Source: Taibaiella sp.
GTDB taxonomy: Bacteria; Bacteroidota; Bacteroidia; Chitinophagales; Chitinophagaceae
NCBI GenBank assembly: GCA_019739295.1
Contig: JAHHDV010000021.1
Coordinates: forward strand, 7,554 to 71,553
Direction: 5' to 3'
Length of the DNA: 64,000 bases
This document shows positions 1 through 9,405 of this stretch, piece by piece; the first letter of the stretch is position 1, and each line of letters starts with the position of its first letter. The position numbers were made by a program, and so were the translations under genes. The notes below the pieces were generated by a model. The model ran no database searches, had not been told where the DNA came from, and worked only from the letters and a program-made list of their open reading frames with translations.

Positions 1-1
1 C

Positions 2-1447
2 AAAGCAAGGTTTACCGTCAATAATCCTATCGTAGAGCTGGAAGTGATACAAATCCCGATTGTACCCAGCATTGCAGATTCTACGGCTTTCATCCATCAG
101 ATGGATTCATTGAAAACAATATTTGCCACAGCAGAAAATCCGGAAGAATTTGCGTCTAACGTTACAGGCCAGACCGTACAGGCCCAGTCCTTTACGAAAG
201 ACATGTTAGCATCCCTTCCCAATAGCGAGGAATTGATGGCTGCAGGAGTGGGTTCCATAGTAGGTCCATTCCCGATACAGGGTACACAATATGCAGTAGC
301 TAAAATCATGGATAAGTCCACACTTCCGGATTCTATCGAAGTAAGGCATATCCTGATTACTATGCAGGATCCCAGTGGTGCTTCTATGAGAACCAAAGAA
401 GAAGCGCAAAGCCTGATCGACAGTCTTGCCGCTGCATTGAAAGCCGGTGCCAACTTTGACTCTCTGGCTGCTACTTTCTCGGATGATCCGGGTAGCAAGA
501 ACAGCGGTGGTAAATATACATTTACTGCTTCTCAAAAGTCAAGCCTGACCAAACCATTCGGGGATTTCGCATTCTCAGGCAATGCAGGGGAATCGAAAAT
601 AATATTTGTTGAGCAGGGTTATATGGGATACCATTATATTGAAATCCTTAAAAGGTCTGCTTCCAGTCAGGCTGTAAGCAATATGGTGATGATGTTCCAG
701 AACCTGGAAGTAAGTGAACAATCCAAGCAGAATCTCAATAATATTGCCAACCAGTTCGTGATCGATGCCTCCAAAGGAGGTAACAGCTTCGATAAGGAAG
801 CTCAGAAAATCGGTGTCAACAAAATGCCTGTAATGGCTAATCCCAACACTAAAATCGTAGGAAATGTAGGTGTCTCCGGTGACCTGATGCAATGGGCCAA
901 TAAGGCAACCGTTGGCGATATATCTCCCATTGTCATTATTGATAACAAATATGTGATCGCAAAGCTGGCCGGTAAGAGTGAGAAAGGCCAGGTTATGGAA
1001 TCTGAGAACCTGAAAAAGGAGATAGAGCAGATTCTCAAAACCAAGAAAAAAGCGGATATCCTGATCCAGGAATATGACAGCAAAGGCGATATCGCTAATA
1101 TAGCAGGTGCCAGCGGCCAGACTATAGTAACAGTAGACAGCATCAGCTTCTTAGGTGCTAAGAATCCAATGCTGAACAGCGAAGCAAAGCTACTGGGATA
1201 TATTACCTCAACTGCCGGAGCCGTAGGGCAAACGTCCAAAGGTATACCGGGAAGGCAAGGTGTATATTATGTCAAAGTACTGGCTAAAAACGAGATCAGC
1301 AATGGTGCTGAAAGGAACCCGGATATGGAAAGAAAAGCGGCTTCCTCTATGTACAGGGCCAATGCCTACAGGATGTTCCTGAACACCAAAATTCAGAATG
1401 CGGATATTGACGATAAGCGTTCTGAATTCATAAACAAGGGGTTATAA
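2..1447 (+). CDS. Peptidylprolyl isomerase, parvulin type (SurA/PpiD-like), 5'-truncated
   Basis: The reading frame is open from base 2, so the gene begins upstream of the window; about 481 C-terminal residues are visible. Around residues 110-215 lies a parvulin rotamase domain (IEVRHIL start, FDSLAATFSDDPGSK core, GGKYTF, then GYHYIEIL at the end). The sequence after it resembles the second, less conserved PPIase-like region and C-terminal part of Bacteroidota PpiD-type proteins, which are about 700 residues long and anchored in the inner membrane. Known role of the family: chaperone and cis-trans prolyl isomerase for outer-membrane and exported proteins in the periplasm. The N-terminal membrane anchor is not visible. 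A strong terminator follows directly. The family call is firm; PpiD versus SurA is open because the N-terminus is missing. Confidence 0.85.
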   Translation, partial: KARFTVNNPIVELEVIQIPIVPSIADSTAFIHQMDSLKTIFATAENPEEFASNVTGQTVQAQSFTKDMLASLPNSEELMAAGVGSIVGPFPIQGTQYAVAKIMDKSTLPDSIEVRHILITMQDPSGASMRTKEEAQSLIDSLAAALKAGANFDSLAATFSDDPGSKNSGGKYTFTASQKSSLTKPFGDFAFSGNAGESKIIFVEQGYMGYHYIEILKRSASSQAVSNMVMMFQNLEVSEQSKQNLNNIANQFVIDASKGGNSFDKEAQKIGVNKMPVMANPNTKIVGNVGVSGDLMQWANKATVGDISPIVIIDNKYVIAKLAGKSEKGQVMESENLKKEIEQILKTKKKADILIQEYDSKGDIANIAGASGQTIVTVDSISFLGAKNPMLNSEAKLLGYITSTAGAVGQTSKGIPGRQGVYYVKVLAKNEISNGAERNPDMERKAASSMYRANAYRMFLNTKIQNADIDDKRSEFINKGL

Positions 1448-1473
1448 TCCTGGTATCGTCTTTTATCATTTTT

Positions 1474-1516
1474 GATCAGCCTTTCTGCAATCCGCAAAAA
1501 GGCTGATTTTTTTTAT
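1474..1516 (+). terminator. Rho-independent terminator after the PPIase gene
   Basis: An inverted repeat (GATCAGCCTTT / AAAGGCTGAT-type arms, loop of about 12 bases) is followed by a run of eight T. It sits 27 bases after the PPIase stop codon. Confidence 0.75.
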
Positions 1517-1523
1517 ACATTTG
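1516..1523 (+). promoter_or_regulatory. Bacteroidota-type -7 element TACATTTG
   Basis: TACATTTG matches the TAnnTTTG -7 consensus used by the Bacteroidota primary sigma factor. It lies directly behind the terminator and about 25 bases before the proposed glycosyltransferase start. I did not find a clean -33 TTTG, because the terminator T-run occupies that region. Confidence 0.45.
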
Positions 1524-1547
1524 CCTTGCCAATACAAATTCCCCGGT

Positions 1548-2645
1548 TTGGACATTCACAGCAAGATAATACTTACAGTAACTACGGACCTTAATTACGA
1601 TCAGAGGATGATCCGGATATGCACTTCCCTGGCAGGTGCAGGCTATGAAGTAGAAATCGTAGGTATTGAGTTCCCTCACTCCGATCCGCTGACTTCCAGA
1701 CCTTACCGGCAGACCAGGTTAAGGATTCCTATGAGGCAGGGCAAGGCAATGTACCTCCTGTATTGGTGGAAGCTGTTCTGGTACCTGTTTCGCCAAAAGG
1801 CAGAAGCCTTTTGTGCCATTGACCTGGATACCATACTCCCGGTATATCTTATTTCGCTGCTCAAAAAGAAGAAAAGAGTATACGATGCCCACGAGATCTT
1901 TACCGAAATGCAGGAAGTCAATGAACGGCCTTTGATTAAGAAATTATGGACATGGATAGGAAATTTCTGTATCCCTAAATTTAAAAACGGGTATACCATA
2001 GGAGAGGCTTATGCTGTATTTTTCAGGGAGAAATATAATGTGCACTACCAGGTAGTACGCAATGCTACTATTTATAAAGATTTTACACCTGGAGAGCGCA
2101 AAAGAAAATATATCCTTTACCAGGGAGCCGTCAATAAAGGACGTGCTTTTGAGCAGCTCATTCCTGCTATGACGATGGTAGACGTCCCCCTGCTGATCAT
2201 CGGGAAGGGCAACTTCACCGGGCAGACCCGGGAACTTATCCGGCAGTACCAATTAGAAGATAAGATAAAAATGCTTGGCTATATCAAGCCTGATGATTTG
2301 AAAGCTTATACCCGGGAAGCATATATCGGCATTACTCTTTTTGATGCGCAGAATAATGGATTGAGCAACAGGCTGTCTATGGCCAACCGGTATTTTGACT
2401 ATATGCATAGCGGGGTGCCGCAGATCTGCTGTGACTATCCAGAATACAGGAACGTAAATGAAAAATGGGAGATCGCTTACCTTATCCCTGATCTCAACCC
2501 TGAGACCATAGCGGAGGGCATCAATTATTTATTGCAGCATCCCGAAGTACACCAGCGCATGTCTGCCAATGCCCTCGAAGCATCACGTACCCTATGCTGG
2601 CAGGAAGAGGAGAGAACATTGCTGCGCTTCTATGAAAATCTGTAG
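1548..2645 (+). CDS. Glycosyltransferase, GT4-like (GT-B fold)
   Basis: The protein begins with IILTVTTDLNYDQRMIRIC, the usual N-terminus of Bacteroidota GT4-like enzymes, followed by an AGYEVEIVG strand. The second Rossmann half carries GKGNFTG, LGYIKPDDL and a DAQNNGLSNRLSMANR-type donor-binding stretch. About 365 residues, normal for the family. No ATG lies before the conserved start. The in-frame TTG at 1521 overlaps the -7 element, so TTG at 1548 (reading MDIHSKII) is the better start, though uncertain. Known role: transfer of an activated sugar onto a glycan or lipid at the cytoplasmic face. The substrate cannot be told from sequence. A second glycosyltransferase follows at 2869, suggesting a surface-glycan function. 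Confidence 0.8.
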   Translation: MDIHSKIILTVTTDLNYDQRMIRICTSLAGAGYEVEIVGIEFPHSDPLTSRPYRQTRLRIPMRQGKAMYLLYWWKLFWYLFRQKAEAFCAIDLDTILPVYLISLLKKKKRVYDAHEIFTEMQEVNERPLIKKLWTWIGNFCIPKFKNGYTIGEAYAVFFREKYNVHYQVVRNATIYKDFTPGERKRKYILYQGAVNKGRAFEQLIPAMTMVDVPLLIIGKGNFTGQTRELIRQYQLEDKIKMLGYIKPDDLKAYTREAYIGITLFDAQNNGLSNRLSMANRYFDYMHSGVPQICCDYPEYRNVNEKWEIAYLIPDLNPETIAEGINYLLQHPEVHQRMSANALEASRTLCWQEEERTLLRFYENL

Positions 2646-2868
2646 AAAAACAAAATACAGATCCCGCTCTGCTTTGGCGGGAAGAACAACACTGTATTTA
2701 CAAGCTTACTGGATGACCTGTTCTATCAGCATCAGTCTGCCTGGGTATGATCTTTTTATAGCTGCTTCGAAAAATAAGGACAGGCATCGTTGTCTCTTTT
2801 CCTCCGATCTTTCTATATTATTGAATTTTTGGATAAAAGATGCAGGCTTATCGTAATTTTGTCACCGG

Positions 2869-3642
2869 ATGAACTATTCCGTAATTATTCCCGCATATAA
2901 CGCCGCCGCTGTCATCTCCAGGGCAATTGATTCCTGCCTTTCCCAGACTTTGCCACCATTGGAGATCATTATCGTGGATGACGGATCGACGGATGTTACA
3001 TCTGAAGTATTGCAAAAATATTCATCTTCCCCTCCGGTAGTCGTGATCCATCATGAGCAGAATCAAGGCGTATCAGCAGCCAGGAATACAGGGTGGAATG
3101 CAGCACAGGGCGAATGGGTCGCTTTCCTGGACAGTGATGATGAATGGCACCCGCAGAAAATGGAGATCTGTGCACCGTTCCTTTCAGACGGATCTTTACA
3201 ATGTCTTTGTCACTTATATCAGTATGCTTCCTGGGAGGAGGAACCGGTATATATTCCGGCCGGGGGACCCGGGAAAGAAACCGTTCCCTTTTCCGAATTG
3301 CTGCTCATGAACAAGATGGCTACCTGCTCTCTGGTGGTAAGAAGAGATTTTTCGATCCGGTTCGATAACCGGATGCGGTATTGTGAAGATCATGATTTCC
3401 TGCTTCGATCCGGATATCATACGGATATCCTGAGATTGCTGCTTCCGCTCGCACGCGTGCACCGCAGGATCAACAGCCGGGGCGGATTGAGCGGAGCACT
3501 CTGGAAAATGAGAAAAGGAGAGCTGTTGATGTACTTCAAATTACTTCATACCCATTTCCTTTTTGTTTTCCTGATACCGTTCTTAATGTTACTCAGCCTG
3601 GCCAAGCATCTCTGGCTGCTGATCCGGAGAAAAAGCAAATAG
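2869..3642 (+). CDS. Glycosyltransferase family 2
   Basis: 257 residues. The N-terminus is a textbook GT2 (GT-A) domain: SVIIPAYNAA, then IIIVDDGSTD, the AARNTGWNAAQGEW stretch, and the metal/nucleotide-sugar motif FLDSDDEW near residue 90. A hydrophobic stretch near the C-terminus (FLFVFLIPFLMLLSLAKHLW) probably anchors the protein in the inner membrane. It follows the GT4-like gene on the same strand after a 223-base gap, so the two may act on the same surface glycan. The acceptor is unknown. The ATG start at 2869 gives MNYSVIIPAYN, the normal family start. Confidence 0.88.
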   Translation: MNYSVIIPAYNAAAVISRAIDSCLSQTLPPLEIIIVDDGSTDVTSEVLQKYSSSPPVVVIHHEQNQGVSAARNTGWNAAQGEWVAFLDSDDEWHPQKMEICAPFLSDGSLQCLCHLYQYASWEEEPVYIPAGGPGKETVPFSELLLMNKMATCSLVVRRDFSIRFDNRMRYCEDHDFLLRSGYHTDILRLLLPLARVHRRINSRGGLSGALWKMRKGELLMYFKLLHTHFLFVFLIPFLMLLSLAKHLWLLIRRKSK

Positions 3643-3680
3643 CCGGATCAATCCTGAATATACTTTTTTGCTGTATCTTC

Positions 3681-4925
3681 TTAATCTTTCCCACGGGGAA
3701 TCTGTACTTTTAACTGAAGCTGGATATACCTCCTGTTGGAGATATTGCTGTTGTTGGTGATAATAGGAGTGATGCCTTCCCTGAATAGAATCCCGACTTT
3801 GAGATTTTGATTCAGTCCGAACTCGGCTTTTCCGGTCAGCCCGAGATCGTGCTTAGGAAGCAGCTTAGATTCCTGGAACATCACGACATCGCTATTCGCA
3901 TTGGTCAGCATTTGCTGGTAATCAGGACCCACGCTGACATCCAAAAACTGAGCCACGTTAATACCGACAGTAGGATTCACCTGCAGGAAATAGAATGCAT
4001 CAGAATTGGAGAATTTATTGTTCCTGTCAGTTGAGTTGATCATTTGCGGCTTGCTTTTGTAAGCAATAAAGTCGCCTGAGAAATTAGCCTGGTATGGGCT
4101 GGAATTGTTCAGCACCAGGCCTACTGCTCCATCTATAAATATCTTTTCATTCAGGTTTTTCCTGGTATTGAAAGCCACCGCACCCCCTTGCTCCAGGCTG
4201 CCATAGTTATAACCGCCGGATACACCGTAATATAATTGTTTCGCATCCCGGGTTGTCCTCCTGGAATCCTGCTGCCTGGTGAATGGATCAAAGGACATTC
4301 TTTCCATATCCTGGTCCTTAAGACCTATATGGTTCTCGGTAGAATGTATGGTAGTACTGGATTCCTGTTCAAGCCACTGGATATTCTCCAGTTTTTTGAT
4401 ATTTATTGTACGGGCTTCAGGGACCTGTACGGTGACGGTAAGTTCAGGAAGCACATCGGGGCGGATTTGCTCTAATGCCGCTGCGGAAAATGCAGCCTCC
4501 TGAGCTTGCGGATAGAGGGTATCGTTCTGGCTCCTGATCCTCTGCCTGTCATCAAGGATAGGCATATCATTGACATGGGTAGGCTGATCCTGGTCAGGCC
4601 GGTGTGCCAGGACCTGCCTGTCATCCTGGCCGGATACAGGTGGTGAGGAAGCCGGAGTATAGTCTTCTTTTGTGAGGAATTGGTCGGGCTGATCTACAGG
4701 ATCCTGCTCTAAACTCAGAGTCCACCACCCGGCAGTCACCAATATTGCTGCTGCTATCCCCGCAGCCAGCATGCGTGCCAGGCTCCAAAATGGCTTTTTT
4801 ACAGGGGCCAATCCGGTGCCCTGCTCCTCAAGAGCGGTCTCTATGCGGTCCCAGATATGCTCCGGAACTTTTGAAGAAACATTCATCTTCCTTCGGACCA
4901 GTTCATCCAAATCTTGATTCTTCAT
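3681..4925 (-). CDS. Membrane protein with anti-sigma-like N-terminus and barrel-like C-terminal domain
   Basis: 414 residues. The cytoplasmic N-terminus (about 50 residues) ends in a basic patch followed by one transmembrane helix (MLAAGIAAAILVTAGWW, about residues 50-66). A long polar linker follows, then from about residue 235 an alternating hydrophobic pattern (YYGVSGGYNYGS, FIDGAVGLVLNNSS, DVSVGPDYQQML, LKVGILFREGI) resembling outer-membrane beta-barrel proteins of Bacteroidota. The ATG overlaps the upstream ECF sigma gene by 23 bases, so the two are co-transcribed and probably translationally coupled. By position it is the likely anti-sigma or regulatory partner; I see no canonical zinc anti-sigma motif. 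Function is inferred from context only. Confidence 0.6.
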   Translation of the reverse strand: MKNQDLDELVRRKMNVSSKVPEHIWDRIETALEEQGTGLAPVKKPFWSLARMLAAGIAAAILVTAGWWTLSLEQDPVDQPDQFLTKEDYTPASSPPVSGQDDRQVLAHRPDQDQPTHVNDMPILDDRQRIRSQNDTLYPQAQEAAFSAAALEQIRPDVLPELTVTVQVPEARTINIKKLENIQWLEQESSTTIHSTENHIGLKDQDMERMSFDPFTRQQDSRRTTRDAKQLYYGVSGGYNYGSLEQGGAVAFNTRKNLNEKIFIDGAVGLVLNNSSPYQANFSGDFIAYKSKPQMINSTDRNNKFSNSDAFYFLQVNPTVGINVAQFLDVSVGPDYQQMLTNANSDVVMFQESKLLPKHDLGLTGKAEFGLNQNLKVGILFREGITPIITNNSNISNRRYIQLQLKVQIPRGKD

Positions 4926-5490
4926 GCTTTTTTTTTACACGGGTTAGTAAATGTTCAATCTTATTTTTCAGAAATGTCCGGGCACTGTTCACATGCCATT
5001 GCGAAGTCCCTTCTGACATTCCCGTTAGTTTCCCGATTTCCTTATGACTATAACCTTCGAATACGAAAAGGTTAAAGACCAGCCGGGTCGTGGGTGAGAG
5101 CTTCTGAATATATGCCAGGATCGGTTCCATATTGATTTTGTGCATAGCTTCATTAAAGCTTACCCGGTCATAGTTATCCCTCAGTTCCTCGGGATAAATA
5201 GTCAATTGTTCGTTTTTGAATTGTTTGCTCTTGATAAAGTCCAGGCAGGTATTCACCAATATCTTTTTCATCCATCCTTCGAATGAGCCCTTGGCTTCAT
5301 ACAAATGAATATTCTGAAATATTTTTAAGAATACGTCCTGAAGCAGCTGTTCTGCATCATGCCTGTCCTTGGAATACCGGCTGCAGATGGTATAGAACAA
5401 GGGAGCATATCGATCATATATGACTTTCTGAGCCACTCTGGAATGTGTCTTACATTGTTGTACCAACTGTTGTTCATCGACATACTGCAT
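4903..5490 (-). CDS. RNA polymerase sigma-70 factor, ECF family
   Basis: 195 residues, normal for an ECF sigma factor. Region 2 shows DAEQLLQDVFLKIFQ and FEGWMKKILVNTCLDFIK (core binding and -10 recognition). Region 4 shows LSPTTRLVFNLFVFEGYSHKEIGKLTGMSEGTS, ending in the helix-turn-helix that binds -35. It overlaps the downstream membrane protein gene, the usual sigma/anti-sigma arrangement. Its regulon cannot be read from the window; the partner's C-terminal domain hints at an envelope signal. Confidence 0.9.
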   Translation of the reverse strand: MQYVDEQQLVQQCKTHSRVAQKVIYDRYAPLFYTICSRYSKDRHDAEQLLQDVFLKIFQNIHLYEAKGSFEGWMKKILVNTCLDFIKSKQFKNEQLTIYPEELRDNYDRVSFNEAMHKINMEPILAYIQKLSPTTRLVFNLFVFEGYSHKEIGKLTGMSEGTSQWHVNSARTFLKNKIEHLLTRVKKKHEESRFG

Positions 5491-5539
5491 TCAGCCAGAA
5501 AATTAATTCACATAAAAATACGAAGTATGTATCAGCAAA

Positions 5540-5875
5540 TCAATCGATCTTCCTGATTTTTTTGATCTTGATATACTCCGATCCGGGACAATAAGTACTG
5601 TCTCTCTCCCAGTTGAAGACCACTTTGATGGGAAATACAGAACCCTTTGTAATATCTGAATCCGGGGGCATTTCCAGTGCGTTGAGCATCTTGGTATAAG
5701 CCGGATCATTGATAATGTTCAGTGCAAACCCGCCTATGCAATCGTCGACATCATAATATCCTACTATGACTGCTTCATTCTGGTACTCGGCAAACCCATT
5801 GGGCGATAACGGATCATCCTTACTACAGCCTGCCAGCGTAGCCAGTATCCATAATAATATAATTCCTTTTTTCAT
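5540..5875 (-). CDS. Small lipoprotein of unknown function
   Basis: 111 residues starting with a lipoprotein signal peptide (MKKGIILLWILATLAGC), whose lipobox LAGC is followed by SKDDP. Acidic residues right after the lipidated cysteine are typical of Bacteroidota lipoproteins. The rest is a small beta-rich domain that contains two further cysteines (DDCIGGF and YCPGSEY), which could form a disulfide in the periplasm or at the surface. I recognise no family. It lies just upstream of the sigma operon on the same strand. Confidence 0.7.
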   Translation of the reverse strand: MKKGIILLWILATLAGCSKDDPLSPNGFAEYQNEAVIVGYYDVDDCIGGFALNIINDPAYTKMLNALEMPPDSDITKGSVFPIKVVFNWERDSTYCPGSEYIKIKKIRKID

Positions 5876-6326
5876 TTATGATACACCTTCCTAACAGGGT
5901 TATAGACGATATTATTGCTCTTTTTCATTGGGTTCCCGCTGATAATTTTTGTCTCCGGTTTCCGGCCGGCCTTTTGATTATCGGCAAAAGCCATTCCCCG
6001 ATCGCTACTTCATCTTTTTTTGTCAAAAGTTTTGATTTAAAAAAATTCAATGTCATTTTAAACCAAATTATAACGTATTTTATTTTTAATAAAATAGATA
6101 AATATCTTTTATAAACAACCGTTTAAAATTTTTATTGCTTTTCTCCTGTATCATTCCCCTACACTTCTTAATAATTATGGAATTTAAGAATATATTGTCC
6201 ATAGATCTAAAGATTTGATCGCCATCTTCACCATTTTTTGATACTTTTTGCACTCCCAAATAAGATGGCTTCCGACCTGCCGGCTTATCCATATCCTTAC
6301 ATTAATCCAGTAATTTTCATATATCC
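5876..6326. other. AT-rich intergenic region between the lipoprotein and prfC
   Basis: About 450 bases, strongly AT-rich in the middle (6000-6180). Short open frames here have no recognisable protein features. It must carry the prfC promoter, and also a minus-strand promoter for the lipoprotein/sigma genes, but I could not single out a convincing element. Confidence 0.5.
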
Positions 6327-7920
6327 ATGAAATATCAAAACGAGATTGACAAAAGACGCACGTTTGCTATCATTGCCCACCCCGATGCAGGTAAAACCAC
6401 ATTGACAGAAAAAATTCCTGTTATTCGGTGGTGCGATCCAGGTGGCAGGTGCTGTAAAGAGCAATAAAATCAAGAAGGGAGCTACTTCCGATTTTATGGA
6501 AATAGAAAGGCAAAGAGGAATTTCAGTGGCCACCTCTGTAATGACTTTCGAGTACAAAGACAAGCTCATTAACCTTTTGGATACCCCCGGCCACAAGGAT
6601 TTCGCAGAAGATACTTACCGGACGCTTACTGCTGTAGACAGTGTTATCCTGGTGATTGATGCGGTAAACGGGGTAGAGGAGCAGACCAGGAAACTGATGG
6701 AAGTCTGCAGGATGAGAGACACTCCGGTTATCGTATTTATCAATAAAATGGACCGGGATGGCAAATATCCTTTTGACCTGCTGGACGAAATCGAGAAAGA
6801 GTTGAATATATCCGTTCAGCCATTGACCTGGCCGATCAATATGGGGAAGGACTTCAAAGGTGTATATAATCTTTATGACAAAGATTTACTACTATTCACA
6901 CCGGGAATGAAAGCCACAGACGAAAATGCTGTCCCGGTCAGGGACATCCATGATGTCATACTTGACCGGAAAGTTGGTGAGAAAGACGCCACCCAGCTGA
7001 GAGAAGACGTGGAGCTGATCGAAGGTGTCTATGACGAATTCGCTCCTGAAGCTTACCTGGAAGGCAAACTGGCACCCGTTTTCTTTGGCTCGGCCGTAAA
7101 TAATTTCGGTATCAGGGAAATGCTGGATACCTTTGTCAGGATCGCCCCTGGCCCCCTTCCCAGGCCCACTACCAGGGGAGAAGTAGCCCCTTCAGAACCA
7201 AAATTCAGCGGGTTTGTATTTAAAATACATGCTAACCTTGATCCCCGGCACAGGGATCGGATTGCATTTCTAAGGGTATGTACCGGCAGGTTCCAGCGCA
7301 ATAAGAACTTTCATCATGTCCGCCTGGACAAGGATGTAAAATTCTCTGCACCTTACAGCTTCATGGCAAGATCCAAAGAAGTGGTAGATGATGCTTTCCC
7401 AGGGGACGTTATCGGTCTTTTCGATACGGGAAGCTTTAAGATCGGCGATACCCTGACAGAAGGGGAAAACTTTTATTATACGGGTATGCCCAGCTTCTCA
7501 CCGGAGCTGTTCAAAGAAGTGATCAATAAAGATCCCATGAAAACCAAACAACTGGAGAAAGGCCTGGGTCAGCTGACCGATGAAGGCGTAGCGCAACTTT
7601 TCACCCAGAACAACGGTAACCGGAAGATCATAGGCTGCGTGGGCGAGCTCCAGTTTGAAGTGATCCAGCACAGGCTCTTACATGAATATGGCGCTTCAGT
7701 GGATTTTGTGCCCCTGGCATTCTATAAAGCCTGCTGGATCTCCGGAGATAAAAAAGACACCGATGAATTCGTGAAGTTCAAGCAAGGCAGTATAATGAGA
7801 GATAAGGACGGCAACCTTGTGTACCTGGCGCAGAGCGAATGGTTTCTCAATACAGAGATCCAGAACAACCCGAAGATCCGCTTCCACTTCAGCAGTGAAC
7901 TGGTAGGAAGCCGGGAGTAG
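6327..7920 (+). CDS. prfC: Peptide chain release factor 3 (frameshifted once)
   Basis: RF3 is the GTPase that ejects RF1/RF2 from the ribosome after termination. The start is ATG 6327 ([20 protein letters not shown]). The P-loop AHPDAGKTT is followed by a break: six A at 6409-6414. Removing one A gives [20 protein letters not shown] and joins the rest in frame, for 530 residues, the usual RF3 length. Later motifs are [10 protein letters not shown] (G2), DTPGHKDF (G3) and INKMD (G4), then the RF3-specific C-terminal domain. Because the protein is otherwise fully conserved, I read the break as a consensus error. As written, translation would stop early or restart at 6442 without the P-loop. Confidence 0.93.
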
Positions 7921-8150
7921 GCAGACAGACAACCTGAACTATTTTATCTGTAATTTCGTTAAGATCCGTAAATGGTAATTTTTCACAGACAGATGGTCAG
8001 ATTTTGTACCATTTATTAATGAACTTTAACTTCCCATGCAGGGAACGGGGCATGTAAAAACCGACGGGTCCCAAGCATGATTTTGTAATCAGGCAAACTC
8101 AGGCCAGCAGGTCCTGGAATGGCTTATTGTTACACAGAAAGCATATCAGA

Positions 8151-9212
8151 ATGAATATCCATAATATCTGGAAGAAAAAACCTTTAATCATCAGCGGTCC
8201 CTGTAGTGCTGAGACAGAAGAGCAGGTACTGGAAGGTGCCAGGCAGCTGGCGGCAACCGGGTTAGTGGATATCTTCCGGGCAGGCATCTGGAAACCCCGC
8301 ACCAGGCCCGGTACGTTCGAAGGCGTTGGTGCAATTGGTTTGCCCTGGCTCCAAAGGGTAAAGCAGGAAACGCGCTTACCGGTTTCCATTGAGATCGCTA
8401 CTGCAAAGCAGGTAGAAGAAGCTTTGAAGCATGATATAGATGTATTATGGATCGGGGCCCGTACTACCGTAAATCCCTTCAGTGTGCAGGAGGTCTCAGA
8501 TGCATTGAGTGGAGTGGACATTCCTGTGTTTGTAAAGAACCCCATCAATGCCGATTTGGAATTATGGTCCGGAGCCGTCGAACGCCTGAAAAGGGCAGGA
8601 ATCGATAAAGTGGGCCTGATCCACAGGGGATTCAGTAGCTACGGTAATCATCATTACCGCAATGCACCTATGTGGCACCTGGCCATCGATATGAAGCTCC
8701 GGTACCCGGAACTGCCCATGCTCAACGACCCCTCACACATCTGTGGCAGAAGGGATATCTTATTGCCTGTCATGCAGAAAGCCGTTGACCTGGACTATGA
8801 TGGCCTGATGATCGAAAGCCATATCCACCCGGATGAAGCCTGGAGCGATGCCGCCCAGCAGGTCACCGCAGCAGAATTCCGGACCTTGATAGAATCTGTC
8901 CATTGGCGTAAAGAAAAAGTCAGTTCCGGCTCCCTGATGAATACTTTGGAATCTCTAAGGCAGCAAATCAGCCAGCTGGATGATGAACTGCTGCAGATCC
9001 TCGGACAACGGATGAAGCTGGCCGAACAAATCGGCAAATTCAAAAAAGAAAACAACATCACCATTCTTCAGGCAGGCAGGTGGAGCAGGATATTGGAAAA
9101 TGCGGTCAAAGCCGGTGAACCATTAGGGCTGAGCAGGCAATTTATTCAAAATTACCTGGATGCCATTCACATGGAAAGCATCAATCATCAAAAGAAAATC
9201 ATGGATGAATAG
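8151..9212 (+). CDS. Bifunctional DAHP synthase / chorismate mutase
   Basis: About 353 residues from ATG 8151 (MNIHNIWKKK). Residues 1-255 form a DAHP synthase of the KDO8PS-like class (type I-beta): SGPCSAET, FRAGIWKPRTRPG, WIGARTTVNPF, KNPINADLELW, RGFSSYGNHHYRN, DPSHICGRR. Residues 265-340 form an AroQ chorismate mutase helix bundle (LRQQISQLDDELLQILGQRMKLAEQIGKFK). Role: condensation of erythrose-4-phosphate and PEP at the head of the shikimate pathway, plus conversion of chorismate to prephenate. In this fusion the mutase domain usually also acts as the allosteric sensor. It is monocistronic here. The TTG at 8127 is in frame but has no family support. Confidence 0.92.
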   Translation: MNIHNIWKKKPLIISGPCSAETEEQVLEGARQLAATGLVDIFRAGIWKPRTRPGTFEGVGAIGLPWLQRVKQETRLPVSIEIATAKQVEEALKHDIDVLWIGARTTVNPFSVQEVSDALSGVDIPVFVKNPINADLELWSGAVERLKRAGIDKVGLIHRGFSSYGNHHYRNAPMWHLAIDMKLRYPELPMLNDPSHICGRRDILLPVMQKAVDLDYDGLMIESHIHPDEAWSDAAQQVTAAEFRTLIESVHWRKEKVSSGSLMNTLESLRQQISQLDDELLQILGQRMKLAEQIGKFKKENNITILQAGRWSRILENAVKAGEPLGLSRQFIQNYLDAIHMESINHQKKIMDE

Positions 9213-9405
9213 CGTAGCAGGAAGCCGCCACTGAGAAGCTCTCCTGAAAACGGAAATGATTTCTAAAAACAGTCCAGGATAATTCCCCGGGACAGCCTCC
9301 TTAAACATTATATTTGTCTAATCATAGCAGCCATTCGTCTAAAATAATATGTCCGGCTCCTATTAATCATTAATTTCGCTCTGCAACCGCTTAAAAATAA
9401 TATTT

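Noticed and set aside
2569..2856. 95-codon open frame overlapping the end of the GT4 gene
   Set aside because: Its first part overlaps the glycosyltransferase and its composition is unlike a protein; no start signal.
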